A stretch of 64,000 nucleotides of DNA. Origin: Adiantum capillus-veneris. Lineage: Eukaryota > Streptophyta > Polypodiopsida > Polypodiales > Pteridaceae. The notes beneath the pieces were generated by a model that saw only the letters and a program-made list of their open reading frames with translations, had not been told where the DNA came from and searched no databases. How positions within the stretch are numbered: position 1 is the first letter of the stretch; each line of letters starts with the position of its first letter. The position numbers were made by a program, and so were the translations under genes. The DNA is taken from contig CM043950.1 in the NCBI GenBank assembly GCA_014529385.2, positions 66,048,935 through 66,112,934 on the forward strand, in the 5' to 3' direction. Shown here in pieces: positions 12,047-23,497 of this stretch.

Positions 12047-12475
12047 TCACACTGTGCACAGTCGCACAGACTCGCACTCTATAACCAGCTCGCTCAAGCA
12101 CCACATAGAAATAAATGCCATAAATACCGGTAGATGGGTCGTATTTGATACCCAAATTGCTGTGCTCTTGAATGCCAAAGCCAAACCATCCCGTGTAACT
12201 GAAATTCCTTTTGATAAGCTCTTGCTCTTTCACCTTCAAGCCACTCTCCAATAGTTGCGTGCCCTAAGCTCTCGAAGAGTAGGACAAGAAGCGAATTTCT
12301 CATTTCTTTCGATTCCAACAGATCTTGCCTTGTAGAGAGCCTTTGAAAACACTGGAGTTTGCCCGCTTAGCTGCTCAAGAACCTTGGTAGCTCTTGACAA
12401 ATGATCGCCACCCTCACCAGCTGACACGTTTAACACAAGCTTCTGCACCAACTTTCTGCTCAGACACGGCCATTG
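12046..12475 (-). pseudogene. Captured ribosomal protein L11 (uL5) fragment, copy A
   Basis: The minus strand reads [40 protein letters not shown] and, after a frame change near 12270, [13 protein letters not shown]; a parallel frame gives [20 protein letters not shown] and [12 protein letters not shown]. These match eukaryotic 60S RPL11 across roughly the first three quarters of its length. The codons following MAMSEQK are deleted relative to copy B and the C-terminal quarter is missing. No intron interrupts the match. Confidence 0.88.
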
Positions 12476-12477
12476 CA

Positions 12478-12590
12478 GCAAGTGGGCATGCTTCAATGCA
12501 AAAGAAGAAGCCTCAGCTACCAAAGAGGGGGTATAAGCAGAAAGCCACTGTGCTACAGATCGTAGCCTCGTAGCACAGTAGCACAAAGAA

Positions 12591-12629
<39 letters not shown>

Positions 12630-12743
12630 AGCAAGTGGGAATGCTTCAATGCAAAAGAAGAAGCCTCAGCTACCAAAGAGGGGGTATAAGCAGAAAGACA
12701 CTGTGCTACAGATCGTAGCCTCGTAGCACAGTAGCACAAAGAA

Positions 12744-12812
<69 letters not shown>
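12478..12812. repeat. Local tandem duplication within cargo, each unit ending in (CT)n
   Basis: A segment of about 118 bp (GCAAGTGGG...AAAGAAGTT) plus a CT tract occurs at 12478-12625 and again at 12628-12812. Copy B has a single version (17850-17964) ending in (TG)n instead of (CT)n. Confidence 0.85.
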
Positions 12813-12816
<4 letters not shown>

Positions 12817-13155
12817 ATCTTGGCTTGCAAGGCACTAGCTACCAAAGAAGAGGGCTTCTTGTGTGTCATTATGAAGTCAAGGGTTGTAGAAGGGAAAGAA
12901 GAGGGGGAAAGGGGGACCTGCATAGAGTTTTGACGAGGAGATTTGAGAGGATCAACCCATGAGTTGTAGGAACGTAAACATCCGAGCCACAATTGCGAGG
13001 AGGTACCTAAAGGTTTGAGCCGCAGTGCAAACCCACATCGAGCAACAAAGGGTCTTTTTTATTTTAATTCAGAGTTTCCATCCAGGTATAATGCACCGTA
13101 GATTCAGTGGCATGCAAGCACGATTTTAAAAGAAAGGCAGAGAGAATTCCAAAAT

Positions 13156-13157
<2 letters not shown>
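12813..13157. other. Unrecognised cargo, conserved with copy B
   Basis: The minus-strand frame SSFPSTTLDFIMTHKKPSSL is shared with copy B at 18010-18110. It could be another captured exon; no family is recognised. Confidence 0.35.

Positions 13158-13210
<53 letters not shown>
13158..13210. repeat. (AG)n microsatellite
   Basis: About 26 units; the copy B equivalent is at 18343-18411. Confidence 0.95.
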
Positions 13211-13212
<2 letters not shown>

Positions 13213-13754
13213 TGATAGATCTTTCAATATCAATATTCCTATAAATGTTACTTATTGAAGTCCTGACTCCTCAGTCCTTGAAAGGGATGTCTTCTACTTT
13301 TGTAATGAATGTTTAACCAATCAAAAAATTGTGAAATTTTCATTAGCAAAGAAGGACAGGCCAAAAATCCTTGTAATGAGTGTCTGCAAAGCTCTATCTT
13401 TTTAAATCTTTATAATGAGTGTCTACTCTGACAATCAACCAATCAAAAAAGATGTACATTTTTTAAAACAACCTCTTCTTTTTCATTAGGAAAAAGGGAA
13501 CACATCATTATGGCCTTAGCCCTTTGGGCAGGCCAATTAAAAACAATCTTCCCTTTTTCACTATCCAAAAAGGAACACATCAATATGGCCTTAACCCTTT
13601 GGGCAGGCCAAAAATGCTTGTAATGTTATCTCTCTCTACACTATAGACAAAGGGGGAGGGATTCGAGCCGCCCAACCCCCGGCACGCAAGAGGCGCGAGT
13701 CTAATTCTCATGTGAGAGCCAATGTGCTCTTCAACTTGACACACAATGAGACAA

Positions 13755-13757
<3 letters not shown>
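13211..13757. other. AT-rich cargo with internal short repeats
   Basis: Words such as AACCAATCAAAAAA and ATATGGCCTTA(A/G)CCCTTTGG recur within 13310-13620, indicating small diverged tandem repeats. Conserved in copy B. Confidence 0.5.

Positions 13758-13807
<50 letters not shown>
13758..13807. repeat. (AG)n microsatellite
   Basis: About 25 units; the copy B equivalent is at 18955-19026. Confidence 0.95.
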
Positions 13808-13810
<3 letters not shown>

Positions 13811-14502
13811 GGGGGGTCCATTGGAGACGATGCCTTCACTCATCACCTCCATAGTAGTACAAATTATGATCCTACATACATGAAGCTTCTCCATTCTAGA
13901 CATTCCTTCTTTATATCAATTTGAGTGTACAAAGTGTGTTGCTAAGTGAACTTGTAAGCTCGCACATCAATTTTTTTGATTTGTGATTGACACACGCGTT
14001 GCCCAATATTGCACTTTCTGACATGTCCAATCGCTCGTGTGTGGCACGGCCCTAAGATAAAGCTCTATCATTTTGTAATGTAAGCCCATATCACACCAAG
14101 GCAATGGACGTAACTGACCAGCTAGCGGAGCTTGGGCGACACCTGGAGAAGGTGTGCTGAGCTTTTTGAGCCTTTGTCACAGAAAGCACGAACGAGTGTG
14201 TGTAGCAAATATGAGCTGATTACAATGATGGTGGTAAAGCTAGTATCGTGGGTGTAGGAGAAGCGCTTGATCATGCCATTGGTGTTGCTATTGAGTTTGC
14301 ATACAAAGAAGAAGAAGAGAAGAGTGACTTGGATGATGTGCAAGAAGAGAACAATAAATAAAATGAGGGTGCAGATGTGGAGACAAAGGTTATGCAGATG
14401 GTGGTATTGATGATGATGATGTTGAAGAGGCTAATAAGGGTCGGAATGTCCAAGATATTGATGCCTAGTGGCTACATAGAGGAAGATTAGTCAAGTTTAT
14501 GG
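13808..14502 (+). other. Cargo with acidic coding-like tail (copy A)
   Basis: In the better preserved copy B the plus strand reads DDGGKAGIVGAGEALDHAIG and VAIEFAYKEEEEKSDLDDVQ, then GIDDDDVEEANEGLNVQDID. Asp/Glu-rich and apparently once coding. I do not recognise it. Confidence 0.35.
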
Positions 14503-14693
14503 TGGACTTGCAAAGGGGGAAGTGCGATCAATAGTTTCCTTGTAGTTGGATGGGAGACTAAGGTGGTCAACCACCAGGGAGATACAATCAAGTGCTCTGT
14601 AGTTGTGGCGTGCAGATACCATATTGCAAAGCAAGCTTGTCAATTGTCTTTTTCTACAGAAGATGGAAGCCAACAAAGGGAGAATGGGAGGCA
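14503..14693 (+). pseudogene. Duplicated left half of coding unit R
   Basis: Same coding fragment as 9542-9744, with a small deletion where the first copy reads GCTGAGAAT. It is followed at 14694 by the decayed transposon end. Confidence 0.6.
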
Positions 14694-16092
14694 CTCCTGG
14701 GGATTCACTCTTAGTAATGGGGGGATGTCACCAAAATTATAGAAACCCCCCTATGTACGATATCTTACATGCTAATCTACCCCCTACATATGGACAAGAT
14801 ACGGACGTTCTTGCAATGATCCATCCCCCCTCATACGGATTTTGTACGGAATGTAATGACCCGCTATTTTATGTATGCTAGTAACATAACAATTTAGAAG
14901 CACATGTATTTGCAAAAATACATGTTGAAGTGCAAATGAACAGAAGTGTAGATTGTGTTTTCATTTGCAATAGATGTTAAGAGAAAAAAACCATGAAAAG
15001 CAACAAATAGCCTCTCAATAGCCAAGAACCAAATTACCAAGAGCACTAGCATCTCCAATAGCCAATAGCACAATCAACTCAAGGAGAGCTGGTGGCCGAA
15101 ATCTGAGCTCTTGCTAGGGGCCAAAGCAAGCTCAAAATAAGGCAGATCCAAGCTTCACAGGCATCACAGGCAAGGTCAAATAATAGATATAGGCAAGCTA
15201 AGGTAGATCATGCAGGTTGCATTTACCATGCACGAGTACAAGGCTTGAAAGATAATGGTGCAAGATACAAAACATATACTGAACAATGACAGCTACGACA
15301 GAGCAAACATTAGTAGATGGAGGTTGACATGCAAACGGTCCATGTTTTTGTTTGCTTGGTCTTGGTCGCTACCAATGGTTGCGTCATGGCAAAATGCAAG
15401 ACGTTCACGAGAGGCTCGAGAGCAGCATGTGGAGCGGGCAACAAGCATTGTGGGAGACTCGTCCTTTTTTTACCGTATGTTGAGAACAAAAACCAAATCA
15501 AGCAAGCAGGTTGCAAGCTTTAAAACATGGCAAGTGTAGACGAGGTTAACCTCCACGATGCTACCTTCCCCATCTCCACCCACCATCTTGACCTGCAGCC
15601 AAGATCCACTATGCACATTAGCAAAACCTTTTGAGTACACCATGTCCCACCCCGCCAATCATGCTTCAACAAACCTAAGGAGGATGTGGGCATGCATTAG
15701 ATGGGTCAAATCCAAGGAGGATGTGGATGTGCATTAGGTGGGCTGAATGCTCTAAGGGTCTTGAGATCGAGGGCAGTGCAAAAGTTCTAGAAAACAAAAG
15801 AATTGCAACAAGATGAACAATTAAAATGCTGGGATAAAAAGAATGAGGAGCATACCGAGATCTGGAGCTATGGAGGTTCTTATAACTTGCATTGAGCACA
15901 TCAATGCAGCGGACCATTGATGAACTAAGGCAAGCAAGCACTCATCCCTATGGCCACAACCAGCTTCTCCAGGAGATACGCAGAAAAAACAAAGGGCAAA
16001 AGCATGCCATAGTGCCTCATATCAACCCCTTCAAAGCCCATTAGTCATCCACTCTGTAAACGTGAAACAACTTGGAACAAAACACCAGAACA

Positions 16093-16213
<121 letters not shown>

Positions 16214-16229
16214 TAGGTGCGCACTGTGC

Positions 16230-16837
16230 ATCTATGGCCAACATGCCGGCTTTGGTGATCATCAAAGCAACACGGCTTTGGCGCCCTTATACTTTGAATG
16301 TTCATCGATTTTCAATGAATCGTAGACATCTTGGTTGAGGTCCCCATAAAAGAGGATAGTTCTTGTGAGATCCAAGTCCAAAGGGTCAAGCAAGCCCTCC
16401 CAATGGTTACTCCCATGCATCTCCACTTCGATGATATGTGGCCCATGCTCCCTTGGTTCCCTTCTCTCTCCTTCGGAACCTTTACTGTGGTCTGCAGTGA
16501 GCCCTGTGACAACTCTCCTCCTCATCATCGTCCTCCTCTGACATCCTAGCTTGTCCTTTATAAATTCCTTAGCTTCAGAGAACATTTTGCAGTTCCACTT
16601 GCAGCTCCTTGCAAAGATCATGGTTTCCTTGGGTGAGTATGGCATTGGTGTAGGGAATGTTGAGCTCAGCTCTGGTGCAAAAGTAGTGTATGTTGATCTA
16701 TGGTTAGGCCTATGCCTAAAACATGAGGGAAATGGGGTGGTCAAGCTTAATGTGCAAGCTCCATATGATGCCGGTGACAATGAAGGTGCTGAGAAGGAGA
16801 CGATAGACCTTATAAGTTGGCAATGAAGTTCTGCCAT
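16230..16837 (-). pseudogene. Captured 5' part of a DAD1/PLA1-type lipase gene (copy B)
   Basis: A single open minus-strand frame of 191 codons starts MAELHCQLIRSIVSFSAPS (Ser/Pro-rich, transit-peptide-like). It continues to [40 protein letters not shown] and a C-terminal [14 protein letters not shown]. The WEGLLDPLD...YG...YD......SKY.G pattern is that of plant phospholipase A1 leaders. The catalytic core is missing. Because this frame is intact, the transposon copy could in principle encode a truncated plastid-targeted peptide; there is no evidence of expression. Confidence 0.78.
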
Positions 16838-16883
16838 AAAGCTCTACTCATTGAAAAAAGCAGAGATGGAAGACAAGGAAAAA

Positions 16884-16902
16884 AGGGGGGGGGGGGGGGG
16901 GG

Positions 16903-16945
<43 letters not shown>
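16884..16945. repeat. Poly(G) plus (GA)n tract
   Basis: About 21 G followed by (AG)n. Homopolymers of this length are prone to sequencing error. Confidence 0.85.
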
Positions 16946-16948
<3 letters not shown>

Positions 16949-17208
16949 TGATGAGAGGAGTGCATTGCAAGCTTGTTTCCCTGCACCCTATTAGAGATTG
17001 GTGATGACCATGATAAAAGCAATGAGAAGAACAATTAGAAAAGCTATGGATGTGCCCACCGTTGCTTCCATTTTAACCATGCTAATGTTGTTGATGTTGC
17101 CTTGATTAATTAGGAGCAGCGAGGGAAGAATGAAGAATAAAAGAAGAACAAAAACTCTCTTCAGCTATGTCCTTGTAGGCCTCTAACCCTCCCTTTCTCC
17201 CTCCCTCC

Positions 17209-17840
<632 letters not shown>

Positions 17841-17961
17841 TGGAGAAAGGGGGCATGCTTCAATGCACAAGAAGAAGCCTCAGCCACCAAGAGAGGGGGT
17901 ATAAGCAGAAAGCCATTGTGCTACAGATCGTAGCCTCGCAACATATTAGCACAAAGAAGTT

Positions 17962-17964
<3 letters not shown>

Positions 17965-18000
<36 letters not shown>
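17965..18000. repeat. (TG)n microsatellite
   Basis: Occupies the position where copy A has (CT)n at 12746-12812. Confidence 0.95.
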
Positions 18001-18001
<1 letters not shown>

Positions 18002-18340
18002 ATCTTGGCTTGCAAGGCACTAGCTATCAAAGAAGAGGGCTTCTTGTGTGTCATTATGAAGTCAAGGGTTGTAGAAGGGAAAGAAGAGGGGGAAGGGGGG
18101 ACCTGTGCAGGGTTTTGACGAGGAGATTTGAGAGGATAAACCCATGAGCTGCAGGAACGTAAAGGTCCGAGCCACAGTTGCAAGGAGGTACCTAGACGTT
18201 TGAGCCGCAGTGCAAACCCACATCGAGCAACAAAGGGTCTTTTTTATTTTAATTTCAGAGTTTCCATCCAAGTACAATGCACCGTAGATTCAATGGCATG
18301 CAAGCACGATTTTAAAAGAAAGGTAGAGAGAATTCCAAAA

Positions 18341-18342
<2 letters not shown>

Positions 18343-18411
<69 letters not shown>
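18343..18411. repeat. (AG)n microsatellite
   Basis: About 34 units. Confidence 0.97.
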
Positions 18412-18413
<2 letters not shown>

Positions 18414-18954
18414 TTTAATATCAATATTCCTATAAGTGTTACTTATTGAAGTGCTCACTCCTCAGTCCTTGAGAGGGACGTCTTCTATCTTTGTAATGAA
18501 TGTTTAACCAATCAAAAAATTGTGAATTTTTCATTAGCAAAAAAGGACAAGCCAAAAATCCTTGTAATGAGTGTCTGCAAACCTCTATCTTTATAAATCT
18601 TTATAATGAGTGTCTACTCTGGCAATCAACCAATCAAAAAAGATGTACATTTTTTGAAACAACCTCTTCTTTTTCATTAGGAAAAAGGGAACACATCACT
18701 ATGGCCTTAGCCCTTTGGGAAGGTCAATAAAAAATTATCTTCCCTTTTTCACTATCAAAAAAGCAACACATCACTATGGCCTTAGTCCTTTGGGCAGGTC
18801 AAAAATGCTTGTAAATGTTATCTCTCTCCACAGTTAGACAAGGGGGAGGGTTTTGAGCCCCGCCCAACCCCCTGCACGCAAGAGGCACGAGTCTAATTCT
18901 CGTGTGAGAGCGAATGTGCTCTTCAACTTGACACACAATGAGACAAGGTGCGAG

Positions 18955-18970
18955 CGAGAGAGAGAGAGAG

Positions 18971-19026
<56 letters not shown>
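18955..19026. repeat. (AG)n microsatellite with CG interruptions
   Basis: AG units with two GCGA interruptions near the start. Confidence 0.95.
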
Positions 19027-19030
<4 letters not shown>

Positions 19031-19737
19031 GGGGTCCATCGGAGACAATGCCTTCACTCATCACCTCCATAGTAGTACAAATTATGATCCTACATACATG
19101 AAGCTTCTCCATTCTAGACATTCCTTCTTTATATCAATTTGAGTATACAAAGCAGTGTTCCTAAGTGAAGTCGTAAGCTCGCACATCCTATTTTAGACAC
19201 ATTCTTAATTTTTTGTTTTGTGATTTACACACGCATTGCCCAATATTGCACTTTCTGACACGTTCGATCGCTCGTGTGTGGCACGGCCCTAAGATAAAGC
19301 TCTATCATTTTGTAATGTAAGCCCATATCACACCAAGGCAATGGACGCAGCTGCCAGCTAGCGGAGCTTGGGTGGCACCTGGAAAAGGTGTGCTGAGCTT
19401 TTTGATCCTTTATCACAGAAAGCACAAACAAGTGTGTGTAGCAAATAGGAGCTGAGTACATGATGGTGGTAAAGCTGGTATCGTGGGTGCAGGAGAAGCT
19501 CTTGATCATGCCATTGGTGTTGCTATTGAGTTTGCATACAAAGAAGAAGAAGAGAAGAGTGACTTGGATGATGTGCAAGAAGACAACAATAAATAAAATG
19601 AGGGTGCAGATGTGGAGGCAAAGGTTATGCAGATGGTGGTATTGATGATGATGATGTTGAAGAGGCTAATGAGGGTCTGAATGTCCAAGATATTGATGCC
19701 TAGTGGCTACATAGAAGAAGATTAGTCACGTTTATGG

Positions 19738-20103
19738 TAGCATCGACTCCGACAAATTGAGAAGCTTGTTGAACAAGTCTTAAATATGTTAGAGGGAGAG
19801 GACATGGAGGTACCATATTTTCTCATTGGTATAGCTATCTTAGTTTTCTAGTGGATTAAATTAACTCTTTGAAATACCAAGAACAACACCCTCATGTGAA
19901 AATTCTTTAATTGGCATGTTAGGGCATGTGTCTTAGAGCATAAGCACTTAATATCCCCCCCCCCGCGGAGTAGGTACCCCCCTCCCTTATGCATACGGTA
20001 CGAGCATGAAATAATGGGGGGCTACCCCTATTGTATACGCTTATGTCTGACCTCTAAAACCCCCCCTCTTGTACACTCACATGATACCATACGGAAATCC
20101 ATA
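19738..20103. other. Unduplicated right end of the TIR transposon
   Basis: Present once only. It first continues a coding-like frame (HRLRQIEKLVEQVLNMLEGE), then becomes a C-run (19956-19965) and a subterminal zone with CATACGGTACGAG and CCATACGGAAAT. These echo the left subterminal words. Confidence 0.6.
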
Positions 20104-20117
20104 GTGAATCCCCTGGG
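20104..20117. repeat. Right terminal inverted repeat
   Basis: GTGAATCCCCTGGG, an exact complement of 9745-9758, followed by the target duplication GAGGCACT (20118-20125). Confidence 0.85.
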
Positions 20118-20261
20118 GAGGCACTATACTCTGATGTTGCTCCTAGAGAATCAATTGATCTGCAAATATGCCTCCACGACAATAAAGTGCATGACATTCG
20201 ATGAATAATGACTGGAATCTTATTCACCTTTGTGAGTATCTTAATCTTAGATATACCTTGC
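20118..20261 (+). pseudogene. Right half of interrupted coding unit R
   Basis: Resumes EALYSDVAPRESIDLQICLH after the transposon. The intact relative reads EALDSDVAPRESIDLQICLH at 45100. A small difference near 20198 introduces a stop in this copy. Confidence 0.6.
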
Positions 20262-20397
20262 CCATATCTGTCCACCACTAAACATTAGTTATCAACGTAT
20301 GTTAGTATTTACTTGTTTGGCACCAATCACCATCATTGTAAGACATAGTATTACCACATCTACATCCACTATTTGAATTACGATCACTTATCCTGTT
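20262..20397. repeat. Flanking direct repeat X, right copy
   Basis: Direct repeat of 9391-9522 with a 4-base insertion (ACATTAGTTATCAACG versus ACATGATCAACG). Confidence 0.85.
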
Positions 20398-21587
20398 TAA
20401 TGATTGTGAACTAACATAAAGCTAAAACACTTTCAAAAATCTTAGATAGTATCCAATGCTTAGAGTAACTTGTTTGACCACCATCATACACATAAAAAAA
20501 ACCATAAAGCACGCTTGAGACACATTGTTGTGTATCAAATTAAGAAATATGGAACATCTCGCAATACATAGCTAAAATATATGTCATCCTCATAATCAGG
20601 CTAGTCTTTAGCACTATTTCACTAAGGATATAAGTGACTAACCACCTCAAGCACCCTTTTGGTGGCTTATATATCTCTCTATACACTGTTTTAGCTTGGT
20701 TTTTTGTACATATTCCCTGCTTCTGTCCTCCTTTGCTACCGCACATCATCTCCCTACCTTTCTCTATCTCTAAACTCTTAACTCTTAACTCTACTGCACT
20801 ATGTCTACTAGCCTTTCACTCTATTTTTTTTTTGGGAAAAGTGATACCCACACATCAATGAGACTAACTAGTTTTAAAATATATAATACCTCAAGAGTTA
20901 CATGTCCAAAAGATTTTTCAAAGTAACCCCGTGAAAAATCCAATGGAGCTGCAAAAGAACGACGACAAACAAAATGTGGTAAATTGCTTCAAATACTTAC
21001 CATCTGGGAAACTTCACCCCTCAATTGTATGAGATTTCCCTAAAGGATGTCAACCATTGTACTCATATAAACCTAACAAAACCATAACTAAGAGAGTATT
21101 ACCCTACTGCAAGGCAAAAACCCTGCCCCTCCTAATGTGTATAAGGAGAGTGAGGGAGTATCGGGTTGTGTGACAACTATAACAAGCAGAATAAACTGCT
21201 TGAATACTCGTCTTTCCATAAAAGGTAGCCCAAGTTCTAACTTGATATCTATGTTGGATGTTGGCAAGTATAAGCCTATTCTCTCATGGTCTAAGAGCTC
21301 GTTCAATCTCCTACAAAGGCTCAGTTGGACCAAAAATAAAATAAAGATTGTGTTGTCTTCTCAATTGTATAACTTTCTGTGTATAATGTCTTGATGTTCT
21401 TCTATCAATGTCAACAATCAATATATGGTTCTATTTTGAAGGGATGTTAAACATAGATGCACATAAAAACCGAGCAATCGACCTAAAAATATGGCATATA
21501 AAATATGTGTCTCTTTTCCTGTCATTTATAATGCTTGTAACACTGTGGCAGTTTTTTGTGATGTAAATGCTCTTGATGCCTCAATTT
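20398..21587. other. No gene recognised
   Basis: AT-rich sequence. It may include the downstream flank of family U copy 1, but I find no supported ORF and no equivalent of the histone-like gene that follows copy 2. Confidence 0.35.
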
Positions 21588-21997
21588 TCACACTTCCCTT
21601 GCAATATGAGATTGTTGCGCATGCTCCATGATGAGGTTACAAAAAAATGTCGTGCGAAAGAACCAATTGAACATCTCTTTTAAATAATTTGATTGTACCA
21701 TACCACCACCATTTGGAGTATTTTTAAAGTACACACCCCCTAGCTCAATGATGGGACTTTCCCATGCTTTGAGTGCTAGAAACTCAAGCAAACCATATAT
21801 GTGCATAAAAAATGCTCCATGCACAAATAAGATATGATGTTCACACAAGAAAATGATGCAGATTATGAAATGAAAACAATCTCTTATAATAATTCCACTA
21901 TGTGACATGGCTTACCATGTAATGTGAGATGTTATTCTCACCCCAAGCAAGGGTGAAGACCTTGGTGAAATCTGCCAGCACTTCTTGAAATGATTGG
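21588..21997 (-). pseudogene. Family U copy 1, distal part (beyond the inserted retrotransposon)
   Basis: The minus strand reads GGVYFKNTPNGGGMVQSNYL and KEMFNWFFRTTFF. The same region of copy 2 (49840-49925) encodes YFKSTLHGGG and KMFNWFY, and the nucleotide words GAACCAATTGAACATCT are shared. This piece therefore belongs to the coding repeat that resumes at 33000, and the LTR element was inserted between them. Confidence 0.7.
21993..21997. other. Target-site duplication ATTGG, left
   Basis: Matches ATTGG at 32994-32998, directly outside the two LTRs. Confidence 0.9.
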
Positions 21998-22955
21998 TGT
22001 TAACTGTTGGGTCAACAACACAACATAACTCAAGTTTTGTACCAAAGTGTTATCTTTTGCGAGTTATGAAATGCTGCGGATTATGTCTATAAACGTCATT
22101 TGTAATGAGTAGTTATTCTAGTTTCAGAAGCCGGGGTGAAATGGCACTTCCAGATTGTAAATACAAAACCATTTGACCCTTTCAACCCCATTTTGGGTTA
22201 AACCTAAGGTAGCCTTAGTATATAAGGTACCTAGGTCATTTTGTAAGGAGAGACTTTTAATCATAATCAAAACTTTAGCGTTGCCGTCTACGGTGTGTGA
22301 GAGAGAAAGAGAGTGAGCGTGAGCTTTATCCTCTTGCTACGCCCGGCTCGCTCAACACATTGGATATCTGATTGCACCATTGCTGTAGGCTCGAGGAGAG
22401 CTATGCGACAATGCCAAGCATTCCACACGAGACGAAGCGCACACGCCGACACATCTACGAGCTATTTGTGGTCGTAAGTGTATCAAACGATGTCTCTTTT
22501 CTGCGTGCTAGTAGTCTATAGAATCGTGGCAGCATAAGCTACGCATAGGTACTCATAAATTTCAGTTTCGGGCACTTTCAAAATTCTGCTCTATCATCCT
22601 ACGCGTTTTCCGCAGATGGGTTTAGAGTGAGGGTTTTGAGTGTAGAAGCGTAGGGACAGGTGTATCCTAGTGAGGGGATGGTGTTCCTTAAGTTTCGTAC
22701 AAATCTGGCATGATTAGGTGAGTTACCTTCCGTATGTGTGTATGTGGCTAGGTGGTGTAGTTGAGAGCAATGAGGTTCTTGATTGTGGTTTAGTTGGTCT
22801 TCCAGAGTGTTGTATGTGTAGGATGGTCTGAGCCTGACAAGCTAAAGAGATTTCCTTTGTGTGCCTATCGTGTCATCTGTGTCCTTGATTGACATTATGT
22901 TGATCTAGGTAGTGTTTGCATGCACTTCATGGGTGTGTGAGTCGCTCCCGCAACA
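21998..22955 (+). repeat. 5' LTR
   Basis: Begins TGTTAACTGTTGGGTCAAC and ends CTCCCGCAACA. Aligns end to end with 32038-32993, with scattered substitutions and a few small indels. Carries CATCCTACGCGT at 22595-22606, the same 12 bases that form half of the leader palindromes. Confidence 0.93.
22219..22225 (+). promoter_or_regulatory. Putative LTR TATA box
   Basis: TATATAA, preceding GTAAGGAGAGAC by about 40 bp, is a plausible U3 promoter element. The 3' LTR has lost two bases here (TATAAGG at 32259), accounting for the two-base length difference. Confidence 0.5.
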
Positions 22956-22956
22956 T

Positions 22957-22974
22957 TGGCGCCGCTCCCGGGGA
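22957..22974 (+). other. Primer binding site, tRNA-Asp-like
   Basis: TGGCGCCGCTCCCGGGGA one base after the 5' LTR. It matches the complement of plant tRNA-Asp(GUC) 3' end plus CCA (TGGCGCCGTTGCCGGGGA) at 16 of 18 positions. tRNA-Asp priming is typical of Athila/Tat-type gypsy elements. Confidence 0.8.
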
Positions 22975-23497
22975 CACAAGGACCTAAGTAGGTTTCCTAC
23001 TAACACTCGTGTGATGGTTGCTTGATTTAGTTTCGGCTAAAGAAAGCATTTTTCTTAAGTGGATCCGGAAGAGGATATTCCGCGATCAAGTGGATAGCCA
23101 GGAAGCATGTATCTTGCCGAGGGTCTGCGACTAGATAGGTTTATTAGGATCTGTGGATTAGAGTAGTTGTTGGTGGTCGAGTGATTTTTGAGGTGATAAA
23201 AGCGTTTACTAGTCCGTGTGTGGTAGTGAAGCGTTTTTCTACTCATAGATGCAAAACCCCATATGATTTGTAGGAGTAGCTTTAGGTAAGTGATCCAATT
23301 CTGATCTAGAGCTATTCAACACTGAATTATTTGCTAAAGTGCTTGATTGAATTTGAAATCACGGAAAAGTGTGCTTTTGAGGGTAAAAATGCATTAAACA
23401 AGCTTTTGTGGATATTTTTGTATGACTGACTGATGCTGTGCATATAAAAGAGCATTTGCAACGGTTCTATGAAGAAAACCTGCAATTTTGTAAACAT
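22975..23497 (+). other. Proximal leader, noncoding
   Basis: Between the primer site and the first palindrome unit. No long ORF and no repeat recognised. Confidence 0.5.

Larger units (their letters stand above)
9542..14502. repeat. Large tandem duplication, copy A (about 4.96 kb)
   Basis: Starts at TGGACTTGCAAAGGGGGAAG and ends at TCAAGTTTATGG, immediately followed by copy B beginning with the same words. Copies A and B align along their length and differ mainly in microsatellite length, small indels and substitutions. The duplicated unit includes the left host flank and left transposon end but not the right end, so the duplication postdates insertion. Confidence 0.9.
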
